A stretch of DNA of 64,000 nucleotides from Roseinatronobacter monicus (GCF_006716865.1 NZ_VFPT01000001.1:20001-84000); one strand, 5' to 3'. Shown: positions 28,626 to 39,600, counted from the stretch's first letter. Notes: a model not told the origin generated them from the letters alone. Made by a program: numbers and translations.

Positions 28626-30197
28626 TTAAGGTGACGGCAAAACACCTGCATAGAGCGCGAGGCCGGTCACGAAAACGGATGCCACGGTGAAAAGTTGAAA
28701 GAGAGCGAAACGTTCCTTCCAACCGGTGCCTTCGCCGGCGCTCTGATTGCCGCGATTCGACCATTTCTGTTTTGACAGGTGAAAGATCATGTAGATCTTC
28801 ACACCCGCGTTGATGAATTGGTTGAAATACAGGATGAAGGGCCAGGTCAGATCAGGCTTGCGGGCGTAGGTGTAGAGCACGGTTGACAGAACCAGCCGCG
28901 ACGCCACCAACCAGATCAGAACATTCCAGAAATAAATTGGGTCTATCATCGTGGCAAAGACTGCAAGCAAGGGGCTGACCATCATCGTCCACATGGCGAT
29001 CCTCTGATCGACGATGCACCACCAGATGAAGAACGGCATCGCACGGGGTCCGAGTGCTATCGCACGCGCGCCATTGCGAAGCATATTGCCCGACCAGCGG
29101 CGGAAGTTCTGCACCATCCGCTCCATCCCCGACCCCTTGATGACCTCGATCGTGTAGACTGTGGCGTCGGGCACATAGGTCATCTTTGCGCGCTTCGAAA
29201 GCAGATGGTACCATGTCGATTTGTCGTCGCCTGACAGAAAGCGGAACCGGCCCCAAAGCCAGTGATCCAGATGGTCGGCCTCGATCGTGCGGATGAATTT
29301 CTCGTCAACGATGTAGCGGGCACGAAAGACACTCATGCGGCCCGTCAGGGTCAGCACACGACCGGCAAGGGCATGGCTCTGCATTGCAAGCCGTCGCTGG
29401 GCGAAGCGCATTTCCAGCCACGCCCCGATCCAGCGCGGGCCATAGCACATGACTTCTTCATCCGTGGTCAGCGCCTGCAGCTCTGGGTCGGCGCCGAACA
29501 TTGACAGGGTCTTTTCCATCACATCGCCGCCATAGACGGCGTCGCCGTCCATGAAGATCACCAGATCGTCCGGATCTACCCCTCGCCGCGACATGCCGCG
29601 CAGGATCAGGCCGATGGCCATGCGCTTGCCGGGCTGGTTCTGGCGCACGAAGGTCAGGTCCATCAGGCCCGCTGGCAGGTCTGCGCCGTGGGTTTCCACA
29701 TAGTCGCGTATGACCAGTTCGTCATAGGCCGAGCCCGTCCCGATCCAAAGAGAGGTGGGGATACCTTCGCGGCGCACCTGGCTGAGGATCGAGCCGATGA
29801 CGGCGCGGGTGATCGCCGGTTCCTCGTAATAGGTTGTCATCTGGATGTGCAGTCGGCGCGGGCGCCAGCCTGACGCCCAGAGCGCCTGCGCCCGGCGCCG
29901 CATCGGCGGCCAGGTTATGCGGCGATAGATTTCGGCGCGCACCGCGTGGGTGAACCACCATCCGAAGCGCCAGAATCCCAGCGTGCCAAGGGTGATCGTG
30001 ATGCTGAGCAAGTCCGGCTTGAAAAACCGGTTGGGCATCAGGACCGCCACCCCGAGGATCAAGCCCCAGAGGGCTGCGTAGTTCACAAGGAAGGCTGGCG
30101 TCCATTTGGCCAGCCCGTGCGGCGCGGGGCCGCCAAGTTCGCGCAGCCACGCGGTCAGATGCTTTGCAAAGGCGTAGTCGCCATGTGGGGCGTCCAT
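28626..30197 (-). CDS. alg8: Alg8-like mannuronan synthase (GT2 glycosyltransferase)
   Basis: A 523-residue inner-membrane glycosyltransferase that would polymerise GDP-mannuronate. Two N-terminal membrane segments (about 35-85) precede a GT2 domain with FMDGDA, TTDEEV and SGDDKSTWYHLL. The processive-enzyme motif QNFRRWSGNMLRNGARAI (QxxRW) follows, and C-terminal membrane helices end the protein. The SGDDKSTW and RRWxGNMLR signatures are those of Alg8 rather than of cellulose synthase. The start at 30197 comes one base after the stop of alg44 and has GGGGGC upstream. It is last in the algC-alg44-alg8 minus-strand run. Confidence 0.88.
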   Translation of the reverse strand: MDAPHGDYAFAKHLTAWLRELGGPAPHGLAKWTPAFLVNYAALWGLILGVAVLMPNRFFKPDLLSITITLGTLGFWRFGWWFTHAVRAEIYRRITWPPMRRRAQALWASGWRPRRLHIQMTTYYEEPAITRAVIGSILSQVRREGIPTSLWIGTGSAYDELVIRDYVETHGADLPAGLMDLTFVRQNQPGKRMAIGLILRGMSRRGVDPDDLVIFMDGDAVYGGDVMEKTLSMFGADPELQALTTDEEVMCYGPRWIGAWLEMRFAQRRLAMQSHALAGRVLTLTGRMSVFRARYIVDEKFIRTIEADHLDHWLWGRFRFLSGDDKSTWYHLLSKRAKMTYVPDATVYTIEVIKGSGMERMVQNFRRWSGNMLRNGARAIALGPRAMPFFIWWCIVDQRIAMWTMMVSPLLAVFATMIDPIYFWNVLIWLVASRLVLSTVLYTYARKPDLTWPFILYFNQFINAGVKIYMIFHLSKQKWSNRGNQSAGEGTGWKERFALFQLFTVASVFVTGLALYAGVLPSP

Positions 30198-30198
30198 A

Positions 30199-31629
30199 TC
30201 AGCCCCCTGTTCCGAACCAGCGCGCCAGAAGTCCACGTTTCACGACCACCTCCGTCGGCGCATTGAAGCGCAGTCTCGCGCGGGTTTCATCTGCATCCAG
30301 CCCTACCGCCTCGATGGTCACAATGAGGCCGAAACGATCCGGCTCGGCGGGGTTCGCACCGGCCTCTACCGTGGTGACGCGACCGGTGATCCGGGTTTCC
30401 GGATCGCGTTCTGGCAGCCTGATCTCGGCCCGCATGCCCGGCCTGACCGAACCGCCCCTCCGATCGTCAAGCCACCCCCGAATGACCCTCGGCGCATACG
30501 TCTCGTAGATCGCGAGCGTATCACCCATGCGCATATACTGGCCATCTGCCGCTAACCATTCGGCGACAAGACCCCCGGTCGGGGACGTTATCTGCATTGA
30601 AGTGCGCTGCTGACGCAGGGTGCGCATCTCCGAGACTGCACGGGCCAGATCGGTCTCGAAGCCGCGCAGTTCCTGTTCCAACCTTGTCCGCTGATCGTTG
30701 TAGTCGCCCGGGCGGATCGAAATACCGGCATCGAAACGTGCCATGGCGGCATCGGAGTAAAGCCTTCCGAGCGTCTCGCGAACCGCCTCACGCATGGATA
30801 AGTGAAGGGTGAGGCGCTCTCGCCCCTCGGTGATGCGGGCGTCCAGCACGTCAATCCGGGATTGGACATCTTCCAGCGCAGCCTCGACCTCGGGATCCTG
30901 CAGGCGGGCCAGTATCGTGCCCTCGGCAACGTGCCTTTGGGCAGAAGCGGCCCTTTGCAGATAGCCTTCGCGAGGGGCGCGCAAGTCCTGCCGCTCGGCA
31001 TAAACCCGTGCATGTGACAGGGGGATGCCCTCGATGCGGGACCAGGCAAACGATCCCAAGAAGCCAACGAGAAGGCAGAAAAGCCCGACATACCAAATGA
31101 TATTGAACATGACACGCAGCAGCCTGGGTTTGGCCAGCGCCTGGCCCGCGGCCTGTTCCTGCGCCGTCTCGCCCATCGGAATTAAGTCGACAGGGGTGTC
31201 CAGTGCGGTGATCATCTCTCCCGTCGTGGCCATCTTTCCGGTGAGGAGGTTCTGATAGAACAGCCCCAATGCCTCGCGTTGGCGGCCGGTGAGGTGCTTG
31301 AACAACCACGGGCCGTCATCGTCCACAGCCTCGAGCGCAACTGGGAAACCCACGTCGATGCCCTGAAACGGGATTTCCATCCTGGCACCGGCCAGATCAT
31401 GTCCGGCAAGGACCGCGTCAGAGATGCCGCCGAGCCACCAGTTGCGCGCCACCAGCCTGGTGCCGTCGGCCAGCGCCAAGATCAGCGGGGCAATGACATG
31501 CGGCTCTGTCTCGGGCGCGGGACGCTCATGCGCGATATGAACACCACCAAGCGCATCCGTGGCCGGAACGCTGTCGGGCCCTTTGGCCGCGTCCTGGCCG
31601 CCGTTCTGGCGATGCTGCTGGCGTGTCAT
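30199..31629 (-). CDS. alg44: Alg44-like co-polymerase with degenerate PilZ domain
   Basis: A 476-residue protein with the Alg44 layout: a cytosolic PilZ-like domain (about 45-130), one membrane helix (about 173-195; FNIIWYVGLFCLLVGFLGSFAW) and a periplasmic HlyD/membrane-fusion part with coiled coil (about 205-440). Alg44 normally binds c-di-GMP and switches on Alg8. Here the Arg motif RxxxR expected at the domain start is not present (the sequence reads RPAPETEPHV), and the second motif reads NWWLGG with Trp in place of Ser. c-di-GMP binding is therefore doubtful. The start has AGGAGA nine bases upstream. Its stop is one base from the alg8 start. Confidence 0.85.
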   Translation of the reverse strand: MTRQQHRQNGGQDAAKGPDSVPATDALGGVHIAHERPAPETEPHVIAPLILALADGTRLVARNWWLGGISDAVLAGHDLAGARMEIPFQGIDVGFPVALEAVDDDGPWLFKHLTGRQREALGLFYQNLLTGKMATTGEMITALDTPVDLIPMGETAQEQAAGQALAKPRLLRVMFNIIWYVGLFCLLVGFLGSFAWSRIEGIPLSHARVYAERQDLRAPREGYLQRAASAQRHVAEGTILARLQDPEVEAALEDVQSRIDVLDARITEGRERLTLHLSMREAVRETLGRLYSDAAMARFDAGISIRPGDYNDQRTRLEQELRGFETDLARAVSEMRTLRQQRTSMQITSPTGGLVAEWLAADGQYMRMGDTLAIYETYAPRVIRGWLDDRRGGSVRPGMRAEIRLPERDPETRITGRVTTVEAGANPAEPDRFGLIVTIEAVGLDADETRARLRFNAPTEVVVKRGLLARWFGTGG

Positions 31630-31749
31630 CGGGCCGTTTCTCCTGATTTTCTCTCACTGAGGTTCTATCAGGTGTCCGATAAACATGCTGCGCCGCAGAG
31701 GGATGCGTGCTGGAGGGGACGGATCGGGCAACCAATCCCAAAGGATAGG

Positions 31750-33141
31750 TTAGCCCTCGATCAGCGCCTTGATTTGCGCGATATGCAGCTTGAGTGCATT
31801 GGCATTTCCGCGCCTTTCGACATTGAGGCGGAGCAATGGTTCGGTGTTGGACATGCGCAGGTTCAACCGCCAGTCGGCGAAACTGAGCGATAGCCCGTCA
31901 AGCCGATCGACCTCCTCGGCATCAGCGACAAGAGCGTTCTCGACGCGTCGCATCGCGGCTGCGGGGTCTGTAACGCGGAAGTTGATCTCACCCGAGGAGG
32001 GAAAAGACACGCGCGCTGCTGTCACCAGATCAGCAAGGCTGCGCCCCGTGCGCCCGATCAGTTCGGCGATCATGAGCCAGGGAATCATTCCGCTGTCGCA
32101 GGCCATGAAATCGCGAAAGTAGTGATGCGCGCTCATCTCGCCACCGTAAACCGCACCGGTATCGCGCAGCGCCTGCTTCAGAAAAGCGTGACCGGTGCGC
32201 GACACCTGCGCCTTTCCACCGCTTTGCGAGATCACGTCCAGAGTATTCCAGACCACGCGCGGGTCATGAATGATGGTTGTACCCGGTTCCTTTGCCAAAA
32301 AGATATGCGCCAGAAGGCCAACGACGTATTCCCCTGGCACGAAGTTCCCTTCGTGATCGAACAGAAAGCACCGGTCGAAATCACCATCCCAAGCAACACC
32401 GAAATCCGCCTTATGGGCGACCACGGCATTTGCCGTAACTGGCTGGTTCTCTGGCAAAAGAGGGTTGGGTATTCCATTGGGAAACTGGCCGTCGGGCGCA
32501 TGGTGCAAGCGTATGAAATCGAAAGGTGCGCTGCGCGCGTTCAGGTCTTCGGCGATCGCGTCAAATGTCGGACCTGCCGCACCGTTGCCGGCATTGACCA
32601 CAATCTTAAGCGGGCGCAGTGCGGCAATATCGACGAACGACAAAACCCGTTCGACATAGGCGGACCTTGTATCCTTGGCGACGATCACGTGTCCTCCAGA
32701 GCGTAGCGTGGCGAAGGCTCCGGTTTCCGCCAGATGCCGGATCGCTCTCATGTCAGTGTCGGGATCCAGCGGTGCAGAGCCGCGCCCGACCATCTTCATG
32801 CCATTGTAGTCCATCGGATTGTGAGAGGCGGTGACCTCAATCCCCCCGCATGCATCGAAATGGCTGGTGGCAAAGTACATTTCTTCCGTGCCGCACAGCC
32901 CCAGGTCGACCACTTCCACGCCTGCTTCGAGCAACCCCTCGATCACCGCCGCCTGCAATGCACAGGACGATGCTCGACAATCACGCCCCACAACAACCCG
33001 GCGCGCAGCCAGAACCCCGACAAAGGCCCTCCCGACCCGTCGGGCAATGCCATCGTTCAACTCGTCGCCAAGGCGTCCACGAATGTCGTAAGCTTTGAAG
33101 CAATGCATGGGAATAAATGATTGGGGATCATGAAGGGTCAT
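31750..33141 (-). CDS. algC: Phosphomannomutase/phosphoglucomutase (AlgC/ManB)
   Basis: A 463-residue alpha-D-phosphohexomutase that converts mannose-6-phosphate to mannose-1-phosphate for GDP-mannose. Seen: the start motif FKAYDIRGRLG (about 15-25), the active serine loop VTASHNPMDYNGMK (about 102-116), the metal loop DGDFDRCF (about 240-248), the sugar-binding loop GGEMSAHHYF (about 320-330) and the phosphate-binding loop RMSNTEPLLRLN near the end. Length is normal. ATG 33141 has GGAAAA upstream; ATG 33108 is an alternative that begins MHCFKAYDIRG. It is transcribed divergently from algA. Confidence 0.92.
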   Translation of the reverse strand: MTLHDPQSFIPMHCFKAYDIRGRLGDELNDGIARRVGRAFVGVLAARRVVVGRDCRASSCALQAAVIEGLLEAGVEVVDLGLCGTEEMYFATSHFDACGGIEVTASHNPMDYNGMKMVGRGSAPLDPDTDMRAIRHLAETGAFATLRSGGHVIVAKDTRSAYVERVLSFVDIAALRPLKIVVNAGNGAAGPTFDAIAEDLNARSAPFDFIRLHHAPDGQFPNGIPNPLLPENQPVTANAVVAHKADFGVAWDGDFDRCFLFDHEGNFVPGEYVVGLLAHIFLAKEPGTTIIHDPRVVWNTLDVISQSGGKAQVSRTGHAFLKQALRDTGAVYGGEMSAHHYFRDFMACDSGMIPWLMIAELIGRTGRSLADLVTAARVSFPSSGEINFRVTDPAAAMRRVENALVADAEEVDRLDGLSLSFADWRLNLRMSNTEPLLRLNVERRGNANALKLHIAQIKALIEG

Positions 33142-33371
33142 GTCGTTTTTCCGTTGGTATGGTTTTGATAACTCTTGGTGCCTGAAATCGATGCATTGGC
33201 ACAGACCCGCAGCAGGACGTCGAACCGCTCTATCGGATTGGTCGAACTATCCGGACGGATGGGCGCTTGTCCCGACGCACCAACGGTCCATCCTGCCGCG
33301 CACTCGCGATGTTGCCGTGTCCCATGCGAGGGTGAGTGCAGATCGACACTCAGCCCCGAAAGGCGACAACC
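33142..33371. promoter_or_regulatory. Divergent promoter region between algC and algA
   Basis: The two arms of the polysaccharide locus diverge from this 230-base gap, so promoters for the algC-alg44-alg8 and algA-signalling runs should lie here. I could not assign a clear -35/-10 pair or a regulator site by eye. Confidence 0.5.
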
Positions 33372-34790
33372 ATGACCCAGATTACACCAGTGCTTCTGTG
33401 CGGCGGATCCGGAACCCGCCTCTGGCCCGTCTCACGCAAGGCCATGCCAAAACAATTCACCCGACTTCTCGGTCAAGACACGCTCTATCAAGCCGCGCTG
33501 ACGCGCCTGTCAGGACCTGGATGGGAGGCGCCCATGGTCGTAACGTCCGAGGCCTATCTCGGTATGGCGTGCGATCAGGCCGTGGCGGCGGGTGTCGTGC
33601 CAGCGGATATTCTGGTGGAGCCGAGTGCGCGAAACACGGCACCCGCCATTCTTGCCGCAGCGCTGCATTTGGCCGCAACAGACCCTGACGCATTGCTGCT
33701 CATCGCACCGTCCGATCATGCGATCCCCGATGCACGCGCCTTTCGTGATGCCGTTATGGTCGGGGCGGGCCCGGCCCGCAACGGACAGATCGTCACCTTC
33801 GGCATATGTCCGACGCGTGCGGAAACCGGCTATGGGTGGCTGGAAATGACGGAGGTGCCGGATGATTTCGCACCGCGCCCGATGTCGCTTGCAGGATTTG
33901 TTGAAAAGCCCCATGCGGCGCGAGCGGAACAGATGCTGGCCGCTGGCCGTTATCTGTGGAACGCCGGTATTTTCCTCGCGTCAGCCCAAACACTGATCAC
34001 CGCCTTTGAAACACATGCGCGCGGCCTGATGTTGCCCGTGCGCTGTGCATTGGCTGATGCGACGCATCGGCACGGCATTGTGCGGCTCGCATCCGGCCCT
34101 TGGGCGCGGGCAGAGGATATCTCTGTCGATTATGCGGTGATGGAGCGGGCGGATAACCTCTGTGTTGTCCCGTTTTCCGCAGGATGGTCGGATCTGGGTG
34201 ATTGGAATGCGATTTGGCGTGAAGGCAGCAGCGATGAAAGCGGAGTTATCATCGATGGGGATGTGACAGCCATCGACTGTCACGACAGCCTGCTGCGCAG
34301 TGAAGTGAGCGGCCTGGAACTCGTGGGCGTAGGCCTGACCGATATCGTCGCTGTGGCAATGGGCGACACGGTGCTGATCGCGCACCGCGACCGAGCGCAG
34401 GATGTGAAGGAGGCAGTCGCACGCCTCAAGGCACGTGAGGCTGCACAGGCCGAGGGGTTTGTCACAGATGCAGATCAATGGTCGCGGACCGAAGCCGAGG
34501 GGATGCAGTATGCCAGCCGCTGCGTCCAGATCACGCAGAGCACAGAGAAGACCGTGCCAGCCTCGGCGCCTGAGACGCGCTGGACCGTGCTTGCTGGCCG
34601 GGCTTTCGTTTCGTTCCCCAATGAGGTCGTGGCGCTAACGAAAGGCACCAGCGTCTCGCGTCAGCAGGGCGTTGCGGCGCAGATACGCAATCCCGACAAT
34701 GCGCCGTTGGTTTTGCTGGAGGTGCAAGAACACCGTTTGACACAAAAGGTGGCCGAACATCCGACACCCTTTGCCATCGCTGCCGAGTAG
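33372..34790 (+). CDS. algA: Mannose-1-phosphate guanylyltransferase, AlgA-type with degenerate cupin
   Basis: A 472-residue protein with the nucleotidyltransferase domain that makes GDP-mannose: LLCGGSGTRLWPVSRKAMPKQF (about 8-29), then EPSARNTAPA, the FVEKP motif and WNAGIF. In AlgA, a second C-terminal cupin domain acts as mannose-6-phosphate isomerase. Here that region (about 375-465) keeps a cupin-like outline (TVLAGRAFVSFPNE, NAPLVLLEVQ), but the usual HHHR and PHRLEN metal-binding segments are absent. The isomerase function seems lost and is probably supplied by the separate gene at 43018. The start at 33372 has AAAGG upstream. Confidence 0.9.
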   Translation: MTQITPVLLCGGSGTRLWPVSRKAMPKQFTRLLGQDTLYQAALTRLSGPGWEAPMVVTSEAYLGMACDQAVAAGVVPADILVEPSARNTAPAILAAALHLAATDPDALLLIAPSDHAIPDARAFRDAVMVGAGPARNGQIVTFGICPTRAETGYGWLEMTEVPDDFAPRPMSLAGFVEKPHAARAEQMLAAGRYLWNAGIFLASAQTLITAFETHARGLMLPVRCALADATHRHGIVRLASGPWARAEDISVDYAVMERADNLCVVPFSAGWSDLGDWNAIWREGSSDESGVIIDGDVTAIDCHDSLLRSEVSGLELVGVGLTDIVAVAMGDTVLIAHRDRAQDVKEAVARLKAREAAQAEGFVTDADQWSRTEAEGMQYASRCVQITQSTEKTVPASAPETRWTVLAGRAFVSFPNEVVALTKGTSVSRQQGVAAQIRNPDNAPLVLLEVQEHRLTQKVAEHPTPFAIAAE

Positions 34791-34937
34791 CGGGGGATCA
34801 ATTTCGCTGAGCACAAACAGGTCTGTGCCATCTTGCCGTGTTGTCCGGACCTATCCTTTAGGATTGGTTTCCTGTCCGGCTGCGCGCTGGTCGTGGCCGG
34901 TTGTATTGCTATATTCTGTGAAAAACAGGAGAGGTAT

Positions 34938-36122
34938 ATGTTCATCAAGACAGCCCAGTCGCGCGGAGACTCGGCTAAAGACGCCATCGCCGAGATTGCA
35001 GACGGTCTGGGCGTGATCAATCGTGGCGCGCCCGACTTTGTAGCGCTGCATTTCGGGGTCGGCACCCCAGCTGACGCCCTGCAGGTATTGGCCAAGGCGC
35101 GCCTTGGTTGTGACGCGCTGCATGGTGGATCATCTTGCCTCGGGATCATGACGCAGGACGGTTTGAACATCGACAGTGGCGGCGGTGTCGCCGGGCTGGC
35201 TGTCTGGGATGCCGATGGCAGCTATGGTACGGGCTCAGCCGATTTGGGTGAGGATGCCCGTGCGGCTGCAACCCGCGCGACCCAGGCCGCGCTGGCCTCT
35301 GCCGACCGGCTTGGCGAGGTGCCAGAGATGGTCTGGCTGACGGTCGCGCCTGGCCGCGAGGAACAGGTGTTGGAAGGCGTGCGCGCTGTGGTCGGGCTGG
35401 ACACGCTCATTGTCGGCGGAAGTGCAGCCGATAATGACGTGAGCGGTGCCTGGGCCCAATTCGGGCCCGAAGGCGTTCATGGTGATGGCGTCGTGGTGTC
35501 GGTCCTGTTCCCGTCTCGTCCGATCACCTCATTTTATCAAAGTGGTTATGCCCCTACCGGCAAGAGCGGTCTCGTCACCGCCATCAAAGGCCGCCGGTTG
35601 ATCGAGATCGACGGCGCGCCCGCGTCCGCCGTTTATCACCGCTGGACCGATGGTGCCGTCCCGATGGTCACCGACGCGCCGGTCTCGATCCTGTCGGATG
35701 CAACACTCTGGCCGCTTGGGCGGGTCACCCGTGAGGTGGCCGGGGTGCCGTTTCACCTGCTGGCCCATCCTGCGGTGGCAAACCCGGACGGATCGCTCGA
35801 CCTTTTCGCGGATTTGAGCGAGGGAGATCGGATCTGGCAGATGCAGGGCACGTCCGACAGTTTGGTCGCACGCGCTGGCCGGATCGCGGGGCAGGCCCGC
35901 AACAATGCCCGAACGGATATTTCAGGCGCTTTTGTCGTCTATTGCGGCGGTTGCATGCTGGCAGTGAAGAACCGGATGGAGGACGTTTGTGCAGGCGTGA
36001 ACACTGCACTTGGCGATGCGCCATGGATCGGGGTATTCACATTCGGAGAGCAGGGTGTCCCAACGGGCGGCGTGGCGGAACACGGCAACCTTATGATCTC
36101 CTGCACAGTCATCGCGAGGTAG
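34938..36122 (+). CDS. nosP: FIST-domain sensor protein, NosP-like
   Basis: A 394-residue soluble protein with FIST-N (about 30-215; SSCLGIMTQDG, LIVGGSAADNDVSG) and FIST-C (about 220-370; ending GVFTFGEQG with GGVAEHGNLMISCTVI). FIST proteins are ligand sensors; one branch, NosP, binds heme and senses nitric oxide, usually encoded beside a NahK-type kinase. Here an H-NOX gene starts three bases later and a hybrid kinase follows, which supports the NosP reading. The heme ligand cannot be assigned by eye. The start at 34938 has AGGAGAGG upstream. Confidence 0.82.
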   Translation: MFIKTAQSRGDSAKDAIAEIADGLGVINRGAPDFVALHFGVGTPADALQVLAKARLGCDALHGGSSCLGIMTQDGLNIDSGGGVAGLAVWDADGSYGTGSADLGEDARAAATRATQAALASADRLGEVPEMVWLTVAPGREEQVLEGVRAVVGLDTLIVGGSAADNDVSGAWAQFGPEGVHGDGVVVSVLFPSRPITSFYQSGYAPTGKSGLVTAIKGRRLIEIDGAPASAVYHRWTDGAVPMVTDAPVSILSDATLWPLGRVTREVAGVPFHLLAHPAVANPDGSLDLFADLSEGDRIWQMQGTSDSLVARAGRIAGQARNNARTDISGAFVVYCGGCMLAVKNRMEDVCAGVNTALGDAPWIGVFTFGEQGVPTGGVAEHGNLMISCTVIAR

Positions 36123-36125
36123 GGT

Positions 36126-36677
36126 ATGAAAGGCATCATGTTCACCGAACTTCTGGCCATGGCCGAGGACAGCTTTGGTGAAGAGGCAGTTGATCGCGTT
36201 ATTGAGGCGCTAGATCTGCCGTCGGGCGGAGCCTATACATCGGTCGGCAACTATCCCTGCGAAGAGTTGTTTAACCTGATTGGTGGCTTTTCTGCGAATA
36301 GCGGACTGTCTGCGGCTGCTTTGCAGCGGCTGTTTGGTCATTGGATGATGCAAAGCTTCGCCCGCCACTATCCGCAGTTCTTCGAAGGTCGAGAGGGCAG
36401 TCTGGACATGCTCGAGGCAATAGAAGACGACATCCATGTCGAGGTGCGAAAGCTTTATCCCGATGCCGATCTGCCGACGTTTAACACGCGGCGTGATGGT
36501 CCTGGTAGACTTGACATGACCTATCGCTCACCGCGTGCCTTGGCCGAGTTCTGTCATGGGTTGATAGAATCCTGCACCGATCACTTCGGCGAATCCGCCT
36601 GCGTTTCCCGGCGCGACCGGTCAGAGGACGGGCGCACAGTGGCGACCTTTCGCATCCACATTCGTCGCGATGCATGA
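36126..36677 (+). CDS. hnoX: H-NOX heme nitric-oxide sensor
   Basis: A 183-residue H-NOX (HNOB) protein. It begins MKGIMFTELLAMAEDSFGEE, and the proximal heme ligand is His104 in DDIHVEVRKLYPDADLP. The diagnostic YxSxR motif that contacts the heme propionates is YRSPR (133-137). Length is normal. H-NOX proteins bind NO and control an adjacent histidine kinase or cyclic-di-GMP enzyme. The start codon follows the FIST gene by three bases and the stop overlaps the kinase start (ATGA), so the three are one transcription unit. Confidence 0.93.
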   Translation: MKGIMFTELLAMAEDSFGEEAVDRVIEALDLPSGGAYTSVGNYPCEELFNLIGGFSANSGLSAAALQRLFGHWMMQSFARHYPQFFEGREGSLDMLEAIEDDIHVEVRKLYPDADLPTFNTRRDGPGRLDMTYRSPRALAEFCHGLIESCTDHFGESACVSRRDRSEDGRTVATFRIHIRRDA

Positions 36678-39600
36678 CGGAAGATGGGCCAAAAGCAGTG
36701 GTTTCGCGCGCGCGGTTTGATCGCGAACGTCGCGCCCGGCAAGAGGCCGAAAGCCTGCTCGAAGACAAGGCAAGGGAACTCTACACCGCCAACAGGCGGT
36801 TGATGCGCGAGAGCGAAGCGGTTCGCGCCGCCCTTGCGGAAACCGAAGAACTTAGGGCAAGGGAAGCTGCCGCCCTGCGGCAACAGTCCATCCTGTCAGA
36901 GGCTATGGCGGTGTTTTCGGGCAAAACAAGCGCGGCAGAAGCGTTACAGGATTTTTTGAATACCTTGCAACGTGCCTTTGGCGTTTTTGATGCCTGTTAC
37001 TTGCAGGCTTCGGGGTCGGAGGTGCGCATCACGGCCTCGGCGCGACCTGAACATATCGGTCTGGGGCTGCCGGTCCCCAACAGTCTGATTGTGCGACCGC
37101 GGCGCCTAAGCACGCTTCAATTGATCGCCCCGGGCAAGGTGTTTCCCGGCCGCATCACGGACTACGCCTCGACGATTATTGTGCCTCTTAATATCTCAGG
37201 CGAGGCCGCTGGAGCGCTTTTGCTGGGGTGTCTCCAAACGGGGAGCTTCACGGCCACAGACCTGCGGCTGCTGAAGCGGCTGGCCGGGCTTGCTGCGCAA
37301 TCCCTCACCGCTCTCCGCGATACCCGGCGCAACGCTCTTCTGGTGTCCTTGATCGAGGGGCGGCCGATTAGCGGTGAAGGAGGTGTTCTCGATGCGCCGC
37401 TCGAAGCGGTTCAGCAGGCGTTTGCGCGTCTGACCAACATGCAGGGCATGGCTGTCGGCATCCTCGACGACCTTCTGGGCGCATCCCTTGACGAGATCGA
37501 TGCGGCCATCGAGAGATCTCTGGCCGCTCTGGGCAACGCCACGAATACCGACCGGGCGTATGTGTTTCGGCTGCGCGAGGATGCGCCGCTGATCGACAGC
37601 AGCCACGAATGGTGTGTCTCGGGCATCGCCGCGATGCGCGATCAGCTTCAGGAAATTCCGTCTGACATGATTTCTCATTGGCGCGAGACCTTCGATGCCG
37701 GACGCGATGTGGTGATCCCCGATGTAGGCGCGCTGTCGGATGCTACGCCAGGAAAGGAGATTCTTGTAGAACAGGGTATGGTTTCGCTATTGGCCGTGCC
37801 AATGGTGGAATACGGGGTGTTCCGAGGTTTTGTGGGCTATGGCGCGGTGCGCGCGCAGCGCACATTCCTGCCCGGCGAGGTCCATCTCATTCGCTCTGTG
37901 GCCAAGGTGATCGGCTCGCTTCTTGTGCGCCGGGAACAGAGAGTACAGATCGAGCGGCTGTCTGAAATTGCGCGGCGCACCTCGAACCTTGTTGTGATTG
38001 CGGGCGCCGACCGGTGCATCACCTGGGTGAATGAAGCCTTTGAGCGGACAACCGGTTGGGCCCTAGACGAAATCAAGGGGCAAAATGCGGGCGGCTTCCT
38101 GCAATGCGAAGAGACGGCTCCCGAAGCCATCGCCGCCTTGCGTCAGGCGCTGGATCAGGCGAAGCCAGTGCAGGCAGAGATTCTCAATCGTGCTCGTGAT
38201 GGTCGTTCGTACTGGGTTGATCTGGATATTCAGCCTCTGAAGGATACCTTCGGTGCGCTTAATGGGTTCATGGCCGTAGGAATGGATGTGACAGAGCGCC
38301 GCCAACAAGCCGATGCATTACGCGCCGCCGCCGATGATGCGGCCCGCGCGCGGGCTACGCTCGAAGCGGCGGTTGACGCATTGCAGGACGGATTCGTTCT
38401 ATTCGATGCTGATGACAGGTTGGTCATATGCAATCAGCGCTACCGAGAGATCTATCCAAGCGCGGCGCAAGAAATCGTGCCGGGGACGCGATTCGAAGAC
38501 ATCCTGCGACAAGGTCTTGAACTGGGTGTATACGCAGACGCCATCGGGCGTGAGGCAGATTGGCTGGCGGAACGGTTGGAACGACATTGCGAACGCGACA
38601 GCGAAGTGGAACAACATCTGTCCGACGGCCGCTGGCTGCGCATTTTCGAGAAGGCCACACCAGACGGTGGGCGCGTCGGTCTTAGGGTCGATATCACCGC
38701 TTTGAAGCTTGCCGAGCAACGCGCCAAGGCTGACCGCGCTGCAGCGATGGAAGCAAGCCACGACGGGATCGCGATCACAGATGCGGAAGGCCGGTTCGTC
38801 TACATGAACCACGCACATCTCGAACTTTTTGGATACACCTCCGAAGCACAGGTTCTTGGCAAACCCTGGTCCATGTTCTACGAGCCAGACGCCGCCGCCT
38901 GGATGGGCGGGCATGTCATGCCCGAACTGATGTTTTATGGCAGTTGGTCCGGCGAAATCATGGGAAAAGCCCGCGACGGAAGCCCCGTGGATCAAGAGGT
39001 GTCACTGACACTAAAGGACGATGGTGGGATCTTGTGTATTGCGCGCGATATGCGCGATCGTCGGCGCGAAATGGCCGAGCGGGATCGGCTGAGTGAAGAG
39101 CTGCAACTGGCGCAGCGGCGCGAGGTCGTCGGGCAGATGGCTGCGGGGCTTGCGCATGACTTCAATAACCTGCTGGCCGCGATATCTGGCGGCGCGCAAC
39201 TTATCCAGGACGCAACCCCTGAAAACAGCCTTGGTGCGATCGGCGCCCAACGAATCCTGGCCGCAAGCGCGCAAGCGGCCGGACTGGTCCGGCGGCTGCT
39301 GTCCCTTGGGCGGCGCGAGGCGGAGCTTATTACGCTGGACCTGCGTGAGCCGCTGCGCGAGGCAAGCGATCTTGTTCGCGCCAGCCTGCGTGCGTCTATG
39401 CGCCTGAACACGCACCTCCCCGACACTCCAATCGAGGTCGTGGCCGACCCGACCGATATTTTGCAAACTGTGCTAAACCTTGCCATCAATGCCCGCGACG
39501 CGCTGGATGGCAGACCCGGCGCGATCACTGTCGTGCTCAGTAAACCGAGTGAGGACGATTTGCAGGGGCCTTTCACGGTAGGAACGCCTGATCCGAAGCA

